Part shown: in pieces, positions 25,339 to 34,544 of the stretch | Numbering within the stretch: position 1 is the first letter of the stretch | How the letters are laid out: every line of letters starts with the position of its first letter | Source: Bacteroidota bacterium | GTDB taxonomy: Bacteria; Bacteroidota; Bacteroidia; Bacteroidales; UBA4417 | DNA: 60,313 nt | Reading direction: 5' to 3' | Assembly: GCA_013376995.1 (NCBI GenBank) | Contig: JACAAZ010000020.1 | Span: 1 to 60,313, forward strand | Program-made: the position numbers and the translations under genes | The notes under the pieces: model-generated | The model's input: only the letters and a program-made list of their open reading frames with translations | What the model was told of the DNA's origin: nothing | Databases searched by the model: none

Positions 25339-25911
25339 ATGAAGTTTTCAGTTATCATACTGGCTGCCGGAAATTCCGAACGGATGGGCAGGGACAAGGC
25401 TTCCCTTGCCTATGATGATCGGCTTACATTCGCTGCTTACCTAATAAAGACATATCTAAAGGCAGAACCGGATTCACTTTACCTCATCTTGAATGAAAAG
25501 AATATCCAATTCTTTGATCAGCATCCTAATGTTGAAACCATCAAAAACCATAATCTCGAAAAAGGGAGGTCACATTCGTTAAAGCTTGGAATAGAAAGAG
25601 TTCCTGAAGGCAATGCCTGTTTTATACAGAACGTGGATAATCCTTTCGTCAATATTGAATTGATCAGCAGTATGTTGATGTTACTGAACCCATGGAGTTA
25701 TATAGTGCCTGTATTTGAAGGAAAAAGTGGACATCCCTTATTGATTGGTTCAACCATAGTTGAATACCTGAAATCTTTATCTGAGCCTGGGGATATTCGG
25801 ATCTTGCTGAAGAAGTTTGACAAGATCTCCCTTGATTGGCCTGATAAAGAGGTGCTTTTAAATATAAATACACCTGCTGATTATTCAAATTTTAGGTTAA
25901 ACGGGAAATGA
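25339..25911 (+). CDS. mocA: MocA-like molybdenum cofactor nucleotidyltransferase
   Basis: This 190-residue NTP-transferase has LAAGNSERMGRDK (8-20) for the nucleotide phosphates. A GHP motif about residue 134 is typical of the CTP-specific MocA rather than GTP-specific MobA. MocA makes molybdopterin cytosine dinucleotide, the form used by xanthine dehydrogenase-family enzymes. Divergent from ygfK and followed 58 bp later by a ModE-like gene, it fits the maturation of the dehydrogenase in this cluster. A separate MobA is encoded at 53032-53622, which supports division of labour between the two. Confidence 0.8.
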   Translation: MKFSVIILAAGNSERMGRDKASLAYDDRLTFAAYLIKTYLKAEPDSLYLILNEKNIQFFDQHPNVETIKNHNLEKGRSHSLKLGIERVPEGNACFIQNVDNPFVNIELISSMLMLLNPWSYIVPVFEGKSGHPLLIGSTIVEYLKSLSEPGDIRILLKKFDKISLDWPDKEVLLNINTPADYSNFRLNGK

Positions 25912-25969
25912 CCTCAGGAATGAAAAAATTACCCTGGAAAAAGTCTTTAATTACAAATGCACTCAGAAG

Positions 25970-26344
25970 ATGACAACAAAAATGGACCACCTGCAATTGA
26001 ACTATAAAATCTGGTTGGAGTCCTCCGATCATGTTGGTATTCTTGGAGATAAGAAATGTGAGCTTTTAAAGGCTATTGATGAAACAGGTTCGCTTAATGA
26101 AGCCATGAAGAAATTAGGACTAACTTATCGCAAGACCTGGGATAATCTTCGGAAAATTGAAAACGAGCTAGGGTTTGCTCTGATTAAACCAACCAGGGGA
26201 GGAGCTGAGGGCGGAAGCACTACACTCACATTGGAAGGAAAAATCATAATAGCAGCTTTTGATAAATTCCATAAAGAATTCGATTCTATTATCCTGAATG
26301 GCTTTGAGGCCATCCTTCAGGAACTGAAGCAAAAGCTCAGCTAA
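25970..26344 (+). CDS. ModE-type winged-helix molybdenum-responsive regulator, DNA-binding domain only
   Basis: The 124-residue protein is the N-terminal winged-helix domain of ModE/LysR type, with ETGSLNEAMKKLGLTYRKTW as the recognition region and the Gly-rich wing GGAEGGST. It has no C-terminal TOBE/Mop domains, so it cannot bind molybdate as E. coli ModE does. Single-domain ModE proteins are common in anaerobes. It probably follows mocA in one transcript. A ModE-like palindrome with ATCG/CGAT ends and a 6-bp centre lies 50 bp downstream at 26394-26421. Confidence 0.85.
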   Translation: MTTKMDHLQLNYKIWLESSDHVGILGDKKCELLKAIDETGSLNEAMKKLGLTYRKTWDNLRKIENELGFALIKPTRGGAEGGSTTLTLEGKIIIAAFDKFHKEFDSIILNGFEAILQELKQKLS

Positions 26345-26393
26345 ACGACTCTGTTAATTTCTTGCAATCCTCCTATTCTCTAATATTATTGTC

Positions 26394-26421
26394 ATCGAAT
26401 TGCATAAATTTGCAATTCGAT
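26394..26421. promoter_or_regulatory. Palindromic operator overlapping the pruA -7 box (ModE-like)
   Basis: Perfect 11-bp arms ATCGAATTGCA (26394-26404) and TGCAATTCGAT (26411-26421) flank a 6-bp centre. A -7 box TAAATTTG (26405-26412) fills the centre. The outer ATCG/CGAT bases and N6 spacing match the published ModE pattern ATCGnTATATA-N6-TATATnnCGAT; the inner bases do not. A repressor here would block the promoter of the gene at 26446. Confidence 0.5.
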
Positions 26422-26445
26422 AAATTTCTCTAATATACTTAATCT

Positions 26446-28074
26446 ATGAATAATGCCATCTACAATTTTGCTCCTCCGTCAAATGAGCCAATTCTTGAAT
26501 ATAAGCATAATAGTCAGGAAAGGACAGAATTGGAAGCCGAACTTACCAGGCAATCCACCATGGTTATAGAAATCCCTCTTATAATTGGTGGAAAAGAATA
26601 CCGGACATCCCAGACTGGAACAGTCAGGATGCCACATAACCACACTCATATTCTAGCTACCTACTATAAAGCTACTGAAATTGAAGTGCAATTTGCTATT
26701 GAATCTGCTCTTAAAGCACATAAAATATGGTCTGATCTTTCCTGGACTGTTCGTGCATCCATATTACTTAAATCAGCAGAACTGATTTCCGGGAAATACA
26801 GGGCTGTTATGAATGCAGCCACTATGCTTGGCCAGAGTAAAAATATTTACCAGTCGGAAATAGATGCAGTGTGCGAAACCATTGATTTCCTGAAGTTTAA
26901 TGCCTATTTCGCTTCGAAGATCTATGAAATGCAACCTCGTTCAACTTTCAACCAATTGAACAAAATGGAGTTCAGGCCGTTGGAAGGTTTTGTATTTACT
27001 GTGAGTCCTTTCAATTTTACTTCTATCGCATCCAATCTGAATATGGCTCCGGTCATGATGGGGAATACTACAGTCTGGAAACCGGCTACCACTTCACTAC
27101 TGTCGAATTATTACCTCATGAAGATTTTCCAGGAAGCCGGTCTTCCTGATGGTGTTATCAATTTTATACCTGGTAGCGGTGCCCTGATTGGAAATACTGT
27201 CCTTAAATCTCCTGACCTTGCCGGTATCCACTTTACCGGATCAAATGAAACATTCAATCATTTGTGGAATGAAGTTTCAGGGAATCTGTCAATTTACCGG
27301 TCGTATCCAAGGTTGATAGGTGAAACAGGGGGGAAGAATTTCCTTTTTGCTCATCCGAGTGCCACTGCCCGCGAAGTTGCTGTTAATGCATACCGCGGAG
27401 CTTTCGAATTCCAGGGCCAGAAATGCTCTGCTGTATCCAGGATGTATGTTCCAAAATCATTGTGGCCTGCAGTTAATAAGGAATTGATCTCAATCTGTTC
27501 TGAGGCACAAGTTGGTGATGTGATGGATCCGATGAATTTCATTAACGCGGTTATTGATGAAGCTTCCTTCAATAATTGCATGAATTATATTAAATATGCC
27601 CTTGAAGACGGCGATGCAGAGATTATTGCCGGAGGAAAAGGTGATAAGAACGTCGGTTATTACGTTGAGCCAACAATCATTGTTACAAAGAATCCGAAAT
27701 TTAAAAGTATGGTGGAAGAAATCTTTGGGCCAATCCTAACTGTTTATATATATGAAGATAATAAACTGGAAGAGACAATAGGGATATGCAATGAAACATC
27801 ACCTTACGGCCTTACAGGGGCTGTTTTTGCCCTGGACAGGATAGCAGCATCATCTATGTGCGAACAACTTCGTTATGCCGCAGGTAATTTTTACATAAAT
27901 GATAAGCCAACAGGGGCAATTGTTGGTTTACAACCTTTCGGAGGATCCAGAGCTTCAGGTACTAATGATAAAGCGGGAGGGGAGTTTAACCTGATCCGGT
28001 GGATCAGTCCAAGGACGATAAAAGAAACATTCCTGCCAGCATCCGAATACAGGTATGGATATATGATTGACTAA
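26446..28074 (+). CDS. pruA: L-glutamate gamma-semialdehyde (1-pyrroline-5-carboxylate) dehydrogenase
   Basis: This 542-residue aldehyde dehydrogenase has general base Glu293 in GETGGK, catalytic Cys327 in QGQKCSAVSR, and VSPFNFTSIASNL near 186 for cofactor binding. The length and the QGQKCSA motif match the 1-pyrroline-5-carboxylate dehydrogenase (ALDH4) branch. It oxidises glutamate semialdehyde from proline or arginine to glutamate with NAD. No proline dehydrogenase is adjacent. Its promoter is overlapped by a palindrome that may be controlled by the neighbouring ModE-like protein. Confidence 0.9.
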   Translation: MNNAIYNFAPPSNEPILEYKHNSQERTELEAELTRQSTMVIEIPLIIGGKEYRTSQTGTVRMPHNHTHILATYYKATEIEVQFAIESALKAHKIWSDLSWTVRASILLKSAELISGKYRAVMNAATMLGQSKNIYQSEIDAVCETIDFLKFNAYFASKIYEMQPRSTFNQLNKMEFRPLEGFVFTVSPFNFTSIASNLNMAPVMMGNTTVWKPATTSLLSNYYLMKIFQEAGLPDGVINFIPGSGALIGNTVLKSPDLAGIHFTGSNETFNHLWNEVSGNLSIYRSYPRLIGETGGKNFLFAHPSATAREVAVNAYRGAFEFQGQKCSAVSRMYVPKSLWPAVNKELISICSEAQVGDVMDPMNFINAVIDEASFNNCMNYIKYALEDGDAEIIAGGKGDKNVGYYVEPTIIVTKNPKFKSMVEEIFGPILTVYIYEDNKLEETIGICNETSPYGLTGAVFALDRIAASSMCEQLRYAAGNFYINDKPTGAIVGLQPFGGSRASGTNDKAGGEFNLIRWISPRTIKETFLPASEYRYGYMID

Positions 28075-28085
28075 GTGCAAATGTT

Positions 28086-28207
28086 AAATATCAAATTGCA
28101 AATATCAAATTGCAAAAAGCAAGTATAAGATAGTTAATAACCAGTAACCAATAGCCAATATCCAACAACCCTCAACCAATAACCAATAACCAATTAACTT
28201 TCAACAA
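28086..28207. repeat. 7-bp-phased spacer between two dehydrogenase genes
   Basis: The gap between pruA and the next gene consists of about 17 units in one 7-bp phase: AAATATC, AAATTGC, AAATATC, AAATTGC, then words such as CAGTAAC, CAATAGC, CAATATC, CAACAAC, CAATAAC, CAATAAC. It ends 3 bp before the ATG at 28211, so any leader or ribosome-binding site of that gene lies in repeat sequence. Confidence 0.75.
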
Positions 28208-28210
28208 CAT

Positions 28211-29746
28211 ATGAATTTTGATTTAAATATATTAGGCGTCGAAGCCATTAACCCGGGGTTATCAACGGGAAGTGAATGGTTTGATACTAAAGGAGATGTA
28301 ACAGCTTCTTATTCACCTATTGATGGATCTTTGATTGCCAAAGTGAGAAATGCCAGAATGGATGATTATGAAAAACTCGTTACCAAGGCGCAGGAGGCAT
28401 ACCTGAAATGGCGAATTCTACCTGCACCCAAAAGAGGCCTGGTGGTGCACCAGATAGGTGAGGCACTGAAAAAAGCCAAAGCTGACCTGGGATATCTTGT
28501 AGCCTTGGAAATGGGCAAGATTTATGAAGAGGGCCTTGGCGAAGTACAGGAAATGATTGACATATGCGAATTTGCCGTTGGGCAGTCCAGACTGCTGAAT
28601 GGTGCCACCATGCATTCTGAAAGGCAATATCACAGGATGTATGACCAATACCACCCAATAGGTATTGTCGGGATCATTACTTCCTTTAATTTTCCGGTTG
28701 CTGTTTGGGGGTGGAATGCAATGCTTGCAGCTATTGCCGGTGATGTCGTCATCTGGAAGCCTAGTTCCAAGACCCCCATTTCTGCTATAGCCATTCAGAA
28801 AATTATATCAGAAACCTTGCAGAATTGTAATGTACCTGAAGGAGTATTCAACCTGATCGTTGCAAAATCCTCGGACCTTGGTGACAATTTTGCCGCCGAC
28901 AAAAGAATTCCTTTAATTTCTGTCACAGGATCCACGGAAGTTGGCAAAAGGGTAGCCGCCATTGTGGGTAAACGCCTTGGTAAAACCATTCTCGAACTGG
29001 GAGGCAATAATGCAGTCATCATCTCTAAATATGCTGACCTGGAAATGACGTTGCAATCCGTTGTCTTCGGAGCCGTTGGAACTTGCGGGCAGCGTTGTAC
29101 ATCCACCCGCAGGCTGATCGTACAGGAAGGTATTTACAATGAAGTTAAAAACCGGTTGATAGCTGCATATCAAAGTATCGGTGAACGAATTGGTAGCCCG
29201 CTGGATAAAGAAACGCTGGTGGGCCCACTGGTGGATTCAACAGCTGTCAGGAATTTCCTGTACGCGATTGATAAAGTTCAAAAAGAAGGAGGAACTTTAG
29301 TTTTTGGAGGATATCAGTTAACAGGAGAAAAATACCCATCGGAGAATTATGTAATGCCTGCTATTGTTGAAGCTGAAAATCACTACCCGACCGTCCAGGA
29401 AGAGACCTTTGCTCCGATTGTATACCTTATCAAGTATAGTACAATTGAAGAAGCAATTTCCCTAAACAATAATGTTCCACAAGGTCTATCCTCCTGTATT
29501 TTTACAGAAAACCTGGTTGAAGCTGAGAAATTCTTATCCGAAACCGGTTCAGATTGTGGAATTGCAAATGTCAATCTTGGAACTTCTGGAGCTGAGATTG
29601 GAGGTGCGTTTGGTGGTGAGAAAGATACAGGTGGGGGAAGGGAATCTGGTTCAGATGCATGGAAAGCCTATATGCGAAGGCAAACAAATACAATAAACTT
29701 TAGTGGCCAGACAGCCCTTGCACAGGGCATCACATTCGATTTCTAG
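28211..29746 (+). CDS. ALDH7-family (antiquitin-like) semialdehyde dehydrogenase
   Basis: The 511-residue protein has catalytic Glu262 in LELGGNN and Cys296 in GTCGQRCTSTRR, the form seen in ALDH7A1/antiquitin and bacterial aminoadipate semialdehyde dehydrogenases. TGSTEVGK (239-246) is the cofactor helix region. It probably oxidises alpha-aminoadipate semialdehyde in lysine breakdown, or a related aldehyde. It follows pruA after a repeat-filled spacer and ends at a strong terminator, so the two may form one unit. Confidence 0.88.
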   Translation: MNFDLNILGVEAINPGLSTGSEWFDTKGDVTASYSPIDGSLIAKVRNARMDDYEKLVTKAQEAYLKWRILPAPKRGLVVHQIGEALKKAKADLGYLVALEMGKIYEEGLGEVQEMIDICEFAVGQSRLLNGATMHSERQYHRMYDQYHPIGIVGIITSFNFPVAVWGWNAMLAAIAGDVVIWKPSSKTPISAIAIQKIISETLQNCNVPEGVFNLIVAKSSDLGDNFAADKRIPLISVTGSTEVGKRVAAIVGKRLGKTILELGGNNAVIISKYADLEMTLQSVVFGAVGTCGQRCTSTRRLIVQEGIYNEVKNRLIAAYQSIGERIGSPLDKETLVGPLVDSTAVRNFLYAIDKVQKEGGTLVFGGYQLTGEKYPSENYVMPAIVEAENHYPTVQEETFAPIVYLIKYSTIEEAISLNNNVPQGLSSCIFTENLVEAEKFLSETGSDCGIANVNLGTSGAEIGGAFGGEKDTGGGRESGSDAWKAYMRRQTNTINFSGQTALAQGITFDF

Positions 29747-29764
29747 AGCTCTAGCAATAAAAAA

Positions 29765-29790
29765 ATGGCTGTCATTTGAGTGACAGCCAT
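29765..29790. terminator. Bidirectional intrinsic terminator
   Basis: Perfect 10-bp arms ATGGCTGTCA/TGACAGCCAT with a 6-nt loop. CTTTTTTC follows on the plus side and an A-run precedes it for the minus side. It lies between convergent genes. Confidence 0.93.
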
Positions 29791-29810
29791 CTTTTTTCTT
29801 TCAAACTGAA

Positions 29811-31937
29811 TTATTTGATCTCAAACATTTCAGCTTTCAATTTGGTATTGATTGCAATGTCTGTAACGGCAAACTTAAAGGATTGTCCTGCCATTGACTG
29901 ATTCATGGCGTATGGGAATTTTATTCCGTTAACATCCCTGTAATCATCAAGTTCAACAACATTATCCTTGGTTTCAACCTTCATCTTCAGCCCGGTAGTA
30001 ACATCGAAATAGTCAGTGCTCTTTTGGCCACTTGGAGTAATAACTTCCAGTTTGTAGAAAGATTTGCCACCAGCTTCTTCTTCTATTCCCAAAAGATTTG
30101 ATTTATAGCCAAGTTCAGCAAAATGCATTTCTGAGAAAACAATAGCCTGATCCTTGAAGTTTTCCAACTCTTCAGCTTCCATCGGTTTTGTCTCACCATT
30201 CATTGGTGAAATGGAAACACCTTTACCAGCATTGTAAATCTGCTTTGCAAAAACCATAGCACCTGATCCTACCTGTAACAGGAATTTGTCAGGAATGGCA
30301 GAATACATATCCAGGTTGATGGTCATGCCCTGCATGGTTGCAGCTGCATGAATTGTAACATCCTTTACTTTCTTCAGCTTTTTGGCACCACCAATAGCGT
30401 TGATATAGCCATTGAGAACAGTTTCTGCTGTGACACCAGCGGGAGCTGGTTTAATTTTAATGCTTGGGTCATACCAGTTTCCCTGGACATCATAATACTG
30501 AACATCGCCTGATTTTGAGAACCTCTTGAGTTTGGAAGCAATATCATCACCTTTTCCAACTACAAGAATGTAGGCGTTATCCGGACGGATGTATTTCTGC
30601 GCCATGGTCTGAACATCGGAAGCTGAAACAGCTGATAGGTTAGTCAGGTAGTTGGCATAATAGTCTTTTGGCAGATTGTAACGTGCTGTATTAATTGCAA
30701 AGTCAGCAACAGTTTGAGGATTTTCAAGGCTGCGTCCAAAATTACCCATCATGAAATTCTTAACCATTGTCAATTCATCATTAGGCACAGGTTCAGTGCG
30801 GATGCGGTTCATTTCATACAGTATCTGTTCAACGGCGCTGTCGGTAACAGGATTGCGAACTTCAGCAGTGGCATCAAATTTAGAGATGATACGGTCAGGA
30901 GTAAGGCTTGAATAGGCTCCGTAGGTCCAGCCGTGTTTTTCACGCAGGTTGTTGAACAAGCGGAAAGTGCCACCTCCTAATATGGAGTTGGTAACTTTGG
31001 CTTTGATCACATCCGGTGTTCCAGGTTTCAAATCAACAGGATAGGAGATACTCAAGGTAGTTTGAACAGCGTTTGGACGATCAACAAGGGCAACAGTAGT
31101 CTTTGCGGGAGCCTTTGGAGAAGGATAATTAACCGTAAGGACTTCCCCCTTTTGCCAGCTGCTCAGGTACTTTTCTACCAATAACTTAGCTTCAGGTAGC
31201 GTAATGTCACCAACGATAGCCAGGTAAGCAATATTTGGCTTAAAGTATGTTTTGTAAAATTCAGAGCATTTATCGAGGGTGACCTTCTTTACGGATTCTT
31301 CATTCATGCTTTCACCATATGGGTGCATGGAACTAAAGAGAAGTTTTCCTTTTACCCGGGCAGAGATGGCTTTTGGCTCATTCTTTTCAGCTTCAAGACC
31401 TGAAAGTGTCTGAGTCCTTATCTTTTCCAGCTCTTCTGATTTGAAGGAGGCATTCAGGATTATATCTGACATGATACTGAGAAGTTCTTCATTATGCTTG
31501 GTTAAACATGAAGCATTAAGTCCTTCAGCAGTGGTATTCAAGGATGCGCCAATGAAGTCAACGGCTTCATCAATCTGATCCTTGCTTTTTGTTGTGGTAC
31601 CGGTACGTAACAATTGACCGGCGATATCAACGTAACCGGCGATATCACCTTCAACAATAGGAGAGTAGTCTAGTACAAGAGAATAGGAGACCCTGGGAAC
31701 TTTATGATTTTCAACAACGAAAACCTTCAGTCCATTGGCCAATTCGAATGACTGGTAATCACCGATCTTAATAACCGGAGCTGGTGCCGGTTCAGGGCGT
31801 TTGCTTCTGTCAAGAATTTCCTTAACAACAGGAGCCGGGGTAACTGCTTTTTTTGTACCTGGTTTGTTCTTAACCTGGGCTGCGAGGGGCAACGAAAGCA
31901 GGACAGCAAAAATAATATTGAGTGTTTTTGTTTTCAT
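29811..31937 (-). CDS. M16-family peptidase-like subunit without zinc motif, with C-terminal LolA-like domain
   Basis: This 708-residue exported protein (signal peptide, then Pro/Lys/Ala-rich linker) has two M16 halves between about residues 55 and 480. The HXXEH position is occupied by DIAGQLLRTG, so this chain should not bind zinc. After about 500 it has an extra beta domain like LolA or outer-membrane lipoprotein-sorting proteins (repeated strands ending KAEMFEIK). M16 enzymes often work as an active/inactive pair; the active partner is the next gene, 15 bp away in the transcript. Confidence 0.85.
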   Translation of the reverse strand: MKTKTLNIIFAVLLSLPLAAQVKNKPGTKKAVTPAPVVKEILDRSKRPEPAPAPVIKIGDYQSFELANGLKVFVVENHKVPRVSYSLVLDYSPIVEGDIAGYVDIAGQLLRTGTTTKSKDQIDEAVDFIGASLNTTAEGLNASCLTKHNEELLSIMSDIILNASFKSEELEKIRTQTLSGLEAEKNEPKAISARVKGKLLFSSMHPYGESMNEESVKKVTLDKCSEFYKTYFKPNIAYLAIVGDITLPEAKLLVEKYLSSWQKGEVLTVNYPSPKAPAKTTVALVDRPNAVQTTLSISYPVDLKPGTPDVIKAKVTNSILGGGTFRLFNNLREKHGWTYGAYSSLTPDRIISKFDATAEVRNPVTDSAVEQILYEMNRIRTEPVPNDELTMVKNFMMGNFGRSLENPQTVADFAINTARYNLPKDYYANYLTNLSAVSASDVQTMAQKYIRPDNAYILVVGKGDDIASKLKRFSKSGDVQYYDVQGNWYDPSIKIKPAPAGVTAETVLNGYINAIGGAKKLKKVKDVTIHAAATMQGMTINLDMYSAIPDKFLLQVGSGAMVFAKQIYNAGKGVSISPMNGETKPMEAEELENFKDQAIVFSEMHFAELGYKSNLLGIEEEAGGKSFYKLEVITPSGQKSTDYFDVTTGLKMKVETKDNVVELDDYRDVNGIKFPYAMNQSMAGQSFKFAVTDIAINTKLKAEMFEIK

Positions 31938-31952
31938 GGTTCGTTCCTCCTA

Positions 31953-33281
31953 TTAGTTTTGAGCTTTAGGTTTGGGAAGGTAATAGAGCACGACCCTGTT
32001 TTCCTTGTTCAGGTATTTGTTTGCTACGCGCTTCAGGTCTGCCGGTGTTACCTTCATGTATCGGTCGATTTCGGTATTGATCAGGTTTGTATTGCCAAAA
32101 TATACATGGTAATTGGCAAGGTTTTCAGCAATACCTGCCATTGTACTGTTACCAGTTACAAAATCATTTTCCACTTTATTTTGAAGCTTTTGGAATTCTA
32201 CCGAAGTAACATCTTCACTTTTAACTTTGTCGATTTCGGCTTCAATAGCTGTTTCCAGGTCAGGAAGAGTAACTCCCATATTAACTAAGCCAAAAATCAG
32301 GAACAACCCCGGATCTTCAAGAGCAAATGGGAATGCCATTACCTGCAGCGCCTTCTGTTGCTTATCAACAATTGATTTTGACATGCGTGAGCTTTCACCG
32401 TCTGATAACAAGGTGGTAAGCATGGATAATGCATAGGAATCATCAGTTCCCTGAGCAGGCATATGGTATGCCATGATTACTGCAGGAAGCTGGATATTAT
32501 CATAAACAGAATCGCGTACTTCGGCTGTCTTGGCTGGTTCAACTAGTGACAAGCGATTAATAGGCTTTTTCCCTGAAGGGATATCTCCAAAGTATTTTTC
32601 AATCATCATTTTTGTGCTGTCAACATTGAAATCACCTGCAATGGATAAGGTGGCATTATTGGGAACATAATACATGGAGTGGAAATCCATGAATTCCTGC
32701 AGGGAAGCCTGGTTGATGTCTTTAGGATCACCAATCGGAGTGTATTTGTAAGGGTGAACTTTGAAAGCGTGCGACATGGTCTGTTCAATAATTGACCCAT
32801 ATGGACGGTTATCGTAGGATTGCTTACGTTCTTCCTTAACAACAGCACGTTGTGTTTCAACGCCAACGCTGTCAATTCTCAGGTGAAGGAGCCTTTCTGA
32901 TTCAAGCCATAATCCCAGTTCAAGTTGATTTGACGGGAGAAGTTCATAATAGAAGGTGCGGTCCTGTGAAGTATTGGCATTCAGGGTTCCACCCGCATTC
33001 AAAGTGATCTTGTCGTACTCACCTCTTGCAATGTTATCGGAACCTTCGAACATAAGATGTTCAAAAAAATGGGCAAAACCTGTTCTGCCTTCAACTTCGT
33101 TCTTGGATCCTACATGATAAAGAATAGTCACAGCAACAATAGGAGTAGAATTATCCTGGTGCAGGATGACATGCAATCCGTTTGGCAGATCGTATTCCGT
33201 GAACTTGATCCTGCCCTCCTGCGCTTTCATCATGCTGAAGGACAGCAGGAAGATAAACAGGGTTAAGACTCTGATTTTCAT
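31953..33281 (-). CDS. M16-family zinc peptidase, active subunit
   Basis: The 442-residue protein has a signal peptide ending near MKAQ (residue 21) and an inverted zinc motif HFFEH (71-75). His71 and His75 are ligands and Glu74 the base, with the distal Glu in VVKEERKQ about residue 150. It has one pair of M16 half-domains, the usual size for bacterial two-subunit pitrilysin-like or processing-peptidase-like enzymes. It probably degrades peptides in the periplasm together with the zinc-less partner transcribed next. Confidence 0.9.
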   Translation of the reverse strand: MKIRVLTLFIFLLSFSMMKAQEGRIKFTEYDLPNGLHVILHQDNSTPIVAVTILYHVGSKNEVEGRTGFAHFFEHLMFEGSDNIARGEYDKITLNAGGTLNANTSQDRTFYYELLPSNQLELGLWLESERLLHLRIDSVGVETQRAVVKEERKQSYDNRPYGSIIEQTMSHAFKVHPYKYTPIGDPKDINQASLQEFMDFHSMYYVPNNATLSIAGDFNVDSTKMMIEKYFGDIPSGKKPINRLSLVEPAKTAEVRDSVYDNIQLPAVIMAYHMPAQGTDDSYALSMLTTLLSDGESSRMSKSIVDKQQKALQVMAFPFALEDPGLFLIFGLVNMGVTLPDLETAIEAEIDKVKSEDVTSVEFQKLQNKVENDFVTGNSTMAGIAENLANYHVYFGNTNLINTEIDRYMKVTPADLKRVANKYLNKENRVVLYYLPKPKAQN

Positions 33282-33622
33282 AGGTTAATGTTTATGTTTA
33301 TTAATTGATTTGAACGTAATTAGTAGCTTGAATTACTGATGCGAAGTAACGAAGAAAGACGCAGAATGCCATACATTATGCGGGAAATATTGAAAATATG
33401 AGGGAACTTGACATGTCAAGTGCATATTGCTAGTTATGAGGCTTTTGAATGAAAATTAGAAATGGGCTGCCATCTTTTATCAATTCCGATCATAATGAAA
33501 AATTAATGCCACGAATTATTCAAAAGTTACTAATGACTTAGTATAACAGATGATTGTTTCAAAATTTTGAAATAAGCTGATTGCTATTTTGAACAACATA
33601 CCTTTTATTCGAAGCTAAATTT
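33282..33622. other. 341-bp gap with two perfect 16-bp palindromes
   Basis: No gene was found. It contains ACTTGACATGTCAAGT at 33406-33421 and TTTCAAAATTTTGAAA at 33557-33572, both perfect palindromes. The sequence is AT-rich and lies between two minus-strand genes. The palindromes may be operators for the M16 pair downstream; no clear -7 box was found beside them. Confidence 0.5.
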
Positions 33623-34285
33623 CTAGTACTTAATATCTGATAATGTCAAAGTCGAAAAATCATGGATCACTTTCCATGTGTGCGACAATTCCATTTTTGA
33701 TAAAGAAGTTGAAACACCAATGACCCGCATACCTGCAGCTTGTGCGGCAGCAATGCCTGTAAGAGAATCTTCAAAAACCAGGCAATTCTCAACTTTCATA
33801 TTCAGGAGATCTGCGGTTTTCAAATACACTTCCGGATCAGGTTTGGCCTTTTTAACCTGGGAATCATCTGTAATAACATCAAAAAAGTCACGCATCTCAG
33901 TCATGTCCAAAGTAAAATCGAGGTTTTCACGAGGAGCTGCAGTAGCTACAGCCGTTTTAATTCCTGCAGCTCTTGCAATCCTGATAAATTTCTTAACTCC
34001 GGAGAGTGCATGAATTGATGGTCCATGCAGTTCACGGTACAAGACTTCTTTTTCAGTTGCATACATTTCTATCTCAGCATCTGTAAGATTTCGACCAAAT
34101 ACCTTTTCCATCAGGTCACGGTTGCTTCCTCCAAACATATTTTTATTGAATTCTTCAGCAGTCATACTAATACCATAGCGATTGCAAAACATAACCCATG
34201 CCTCCAGGTGAAAAGCCCTGCTATCTATCAGTACACCATCCATGTCAAAGATCAGGGCCAGGGGGAGATTATTGAAGTTTTTCAT
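33623..34285 (-). CDS. HAD-superfamily phosphatase/beta-phosphoglucomutase-like
   Basis: This 220-residue protein has HAD motif I DMDGVLIDS with the nucleophile Asp14 and acid Asp16, motif II about TAVATAAP, and motif III/IV FEDSLTGIAAAQAAG. The alpha-helical cap lies at residues 20-80. This subfamily includes beta-phosphoglucomutase, phosphoglycolate phosphatase and sugar-phosphate phosphatases; substrate cannot be decided. It stands alone, with a -7 box upstream. Confidence 0.85.
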   Translation of the reverse strand: MKNFNNLPLALIFDMDGVLIDSRAFHLEAWVMFCNRYGISMTAEEFNKNMFGGSNRDLMEKVFGRNLTDAEIEMYATEKEVLYRELHGPSIHALSGVKKFIRIARAAGIKTAVATAAPRENLDFTLDMTEMRDFFDVITDDSQVKKAKPDPEVYLKTADLLNMKVENCLVFEDSLTGIAAAQAAGMRVIGVSTSLSKMELSHTWKVIHDFSTLTLSDIKY

Positions 34286-34329
34286 GATCAGGGAAGTTGC
34301 GTCCGAATTTGTTTTGCCTGATAGTTGCC

Positions 34330-34337
34330 CAAAGGTA
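34330..34337 (-). promoter_or_regulatory. Putative -7 box for the HAD gene
   Basis: Reads TACCTTTG on the minus strand, about 45 bp upstream of the ATG at 34285. The -33 element is not clear. Confidence 0.4.
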
Positions 34338-34490
34338 GAAACATTCGATTGTTAGAATTCTAGTCTGAATTATTTGGAATAGGTCTTTAGAACTTGTATC
34401 ATCTGTTTAAGCGAATAAGGTTGAATATTGAAACTATTGCCAAAGATGCATCATAATATTTTCAGCTTATTAATTGCGAAATTCAGAAAA

Positions 34491-34520
34491 AAAGACCGTC
34501 ACCTAATGGCAACGGTCTTT
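34491..34520 (-). terminator. Intrinsic terminator of the small exported protein gene
   Basis: Nine-base arms AAAGACCGT/ACGGTCTTT around a 12-nt loop, followed on the minus strand by a T-run. Confidence 0.8.
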
Positions 34521-34544
34521 GGAGTATATATTGGATTACTTGAT

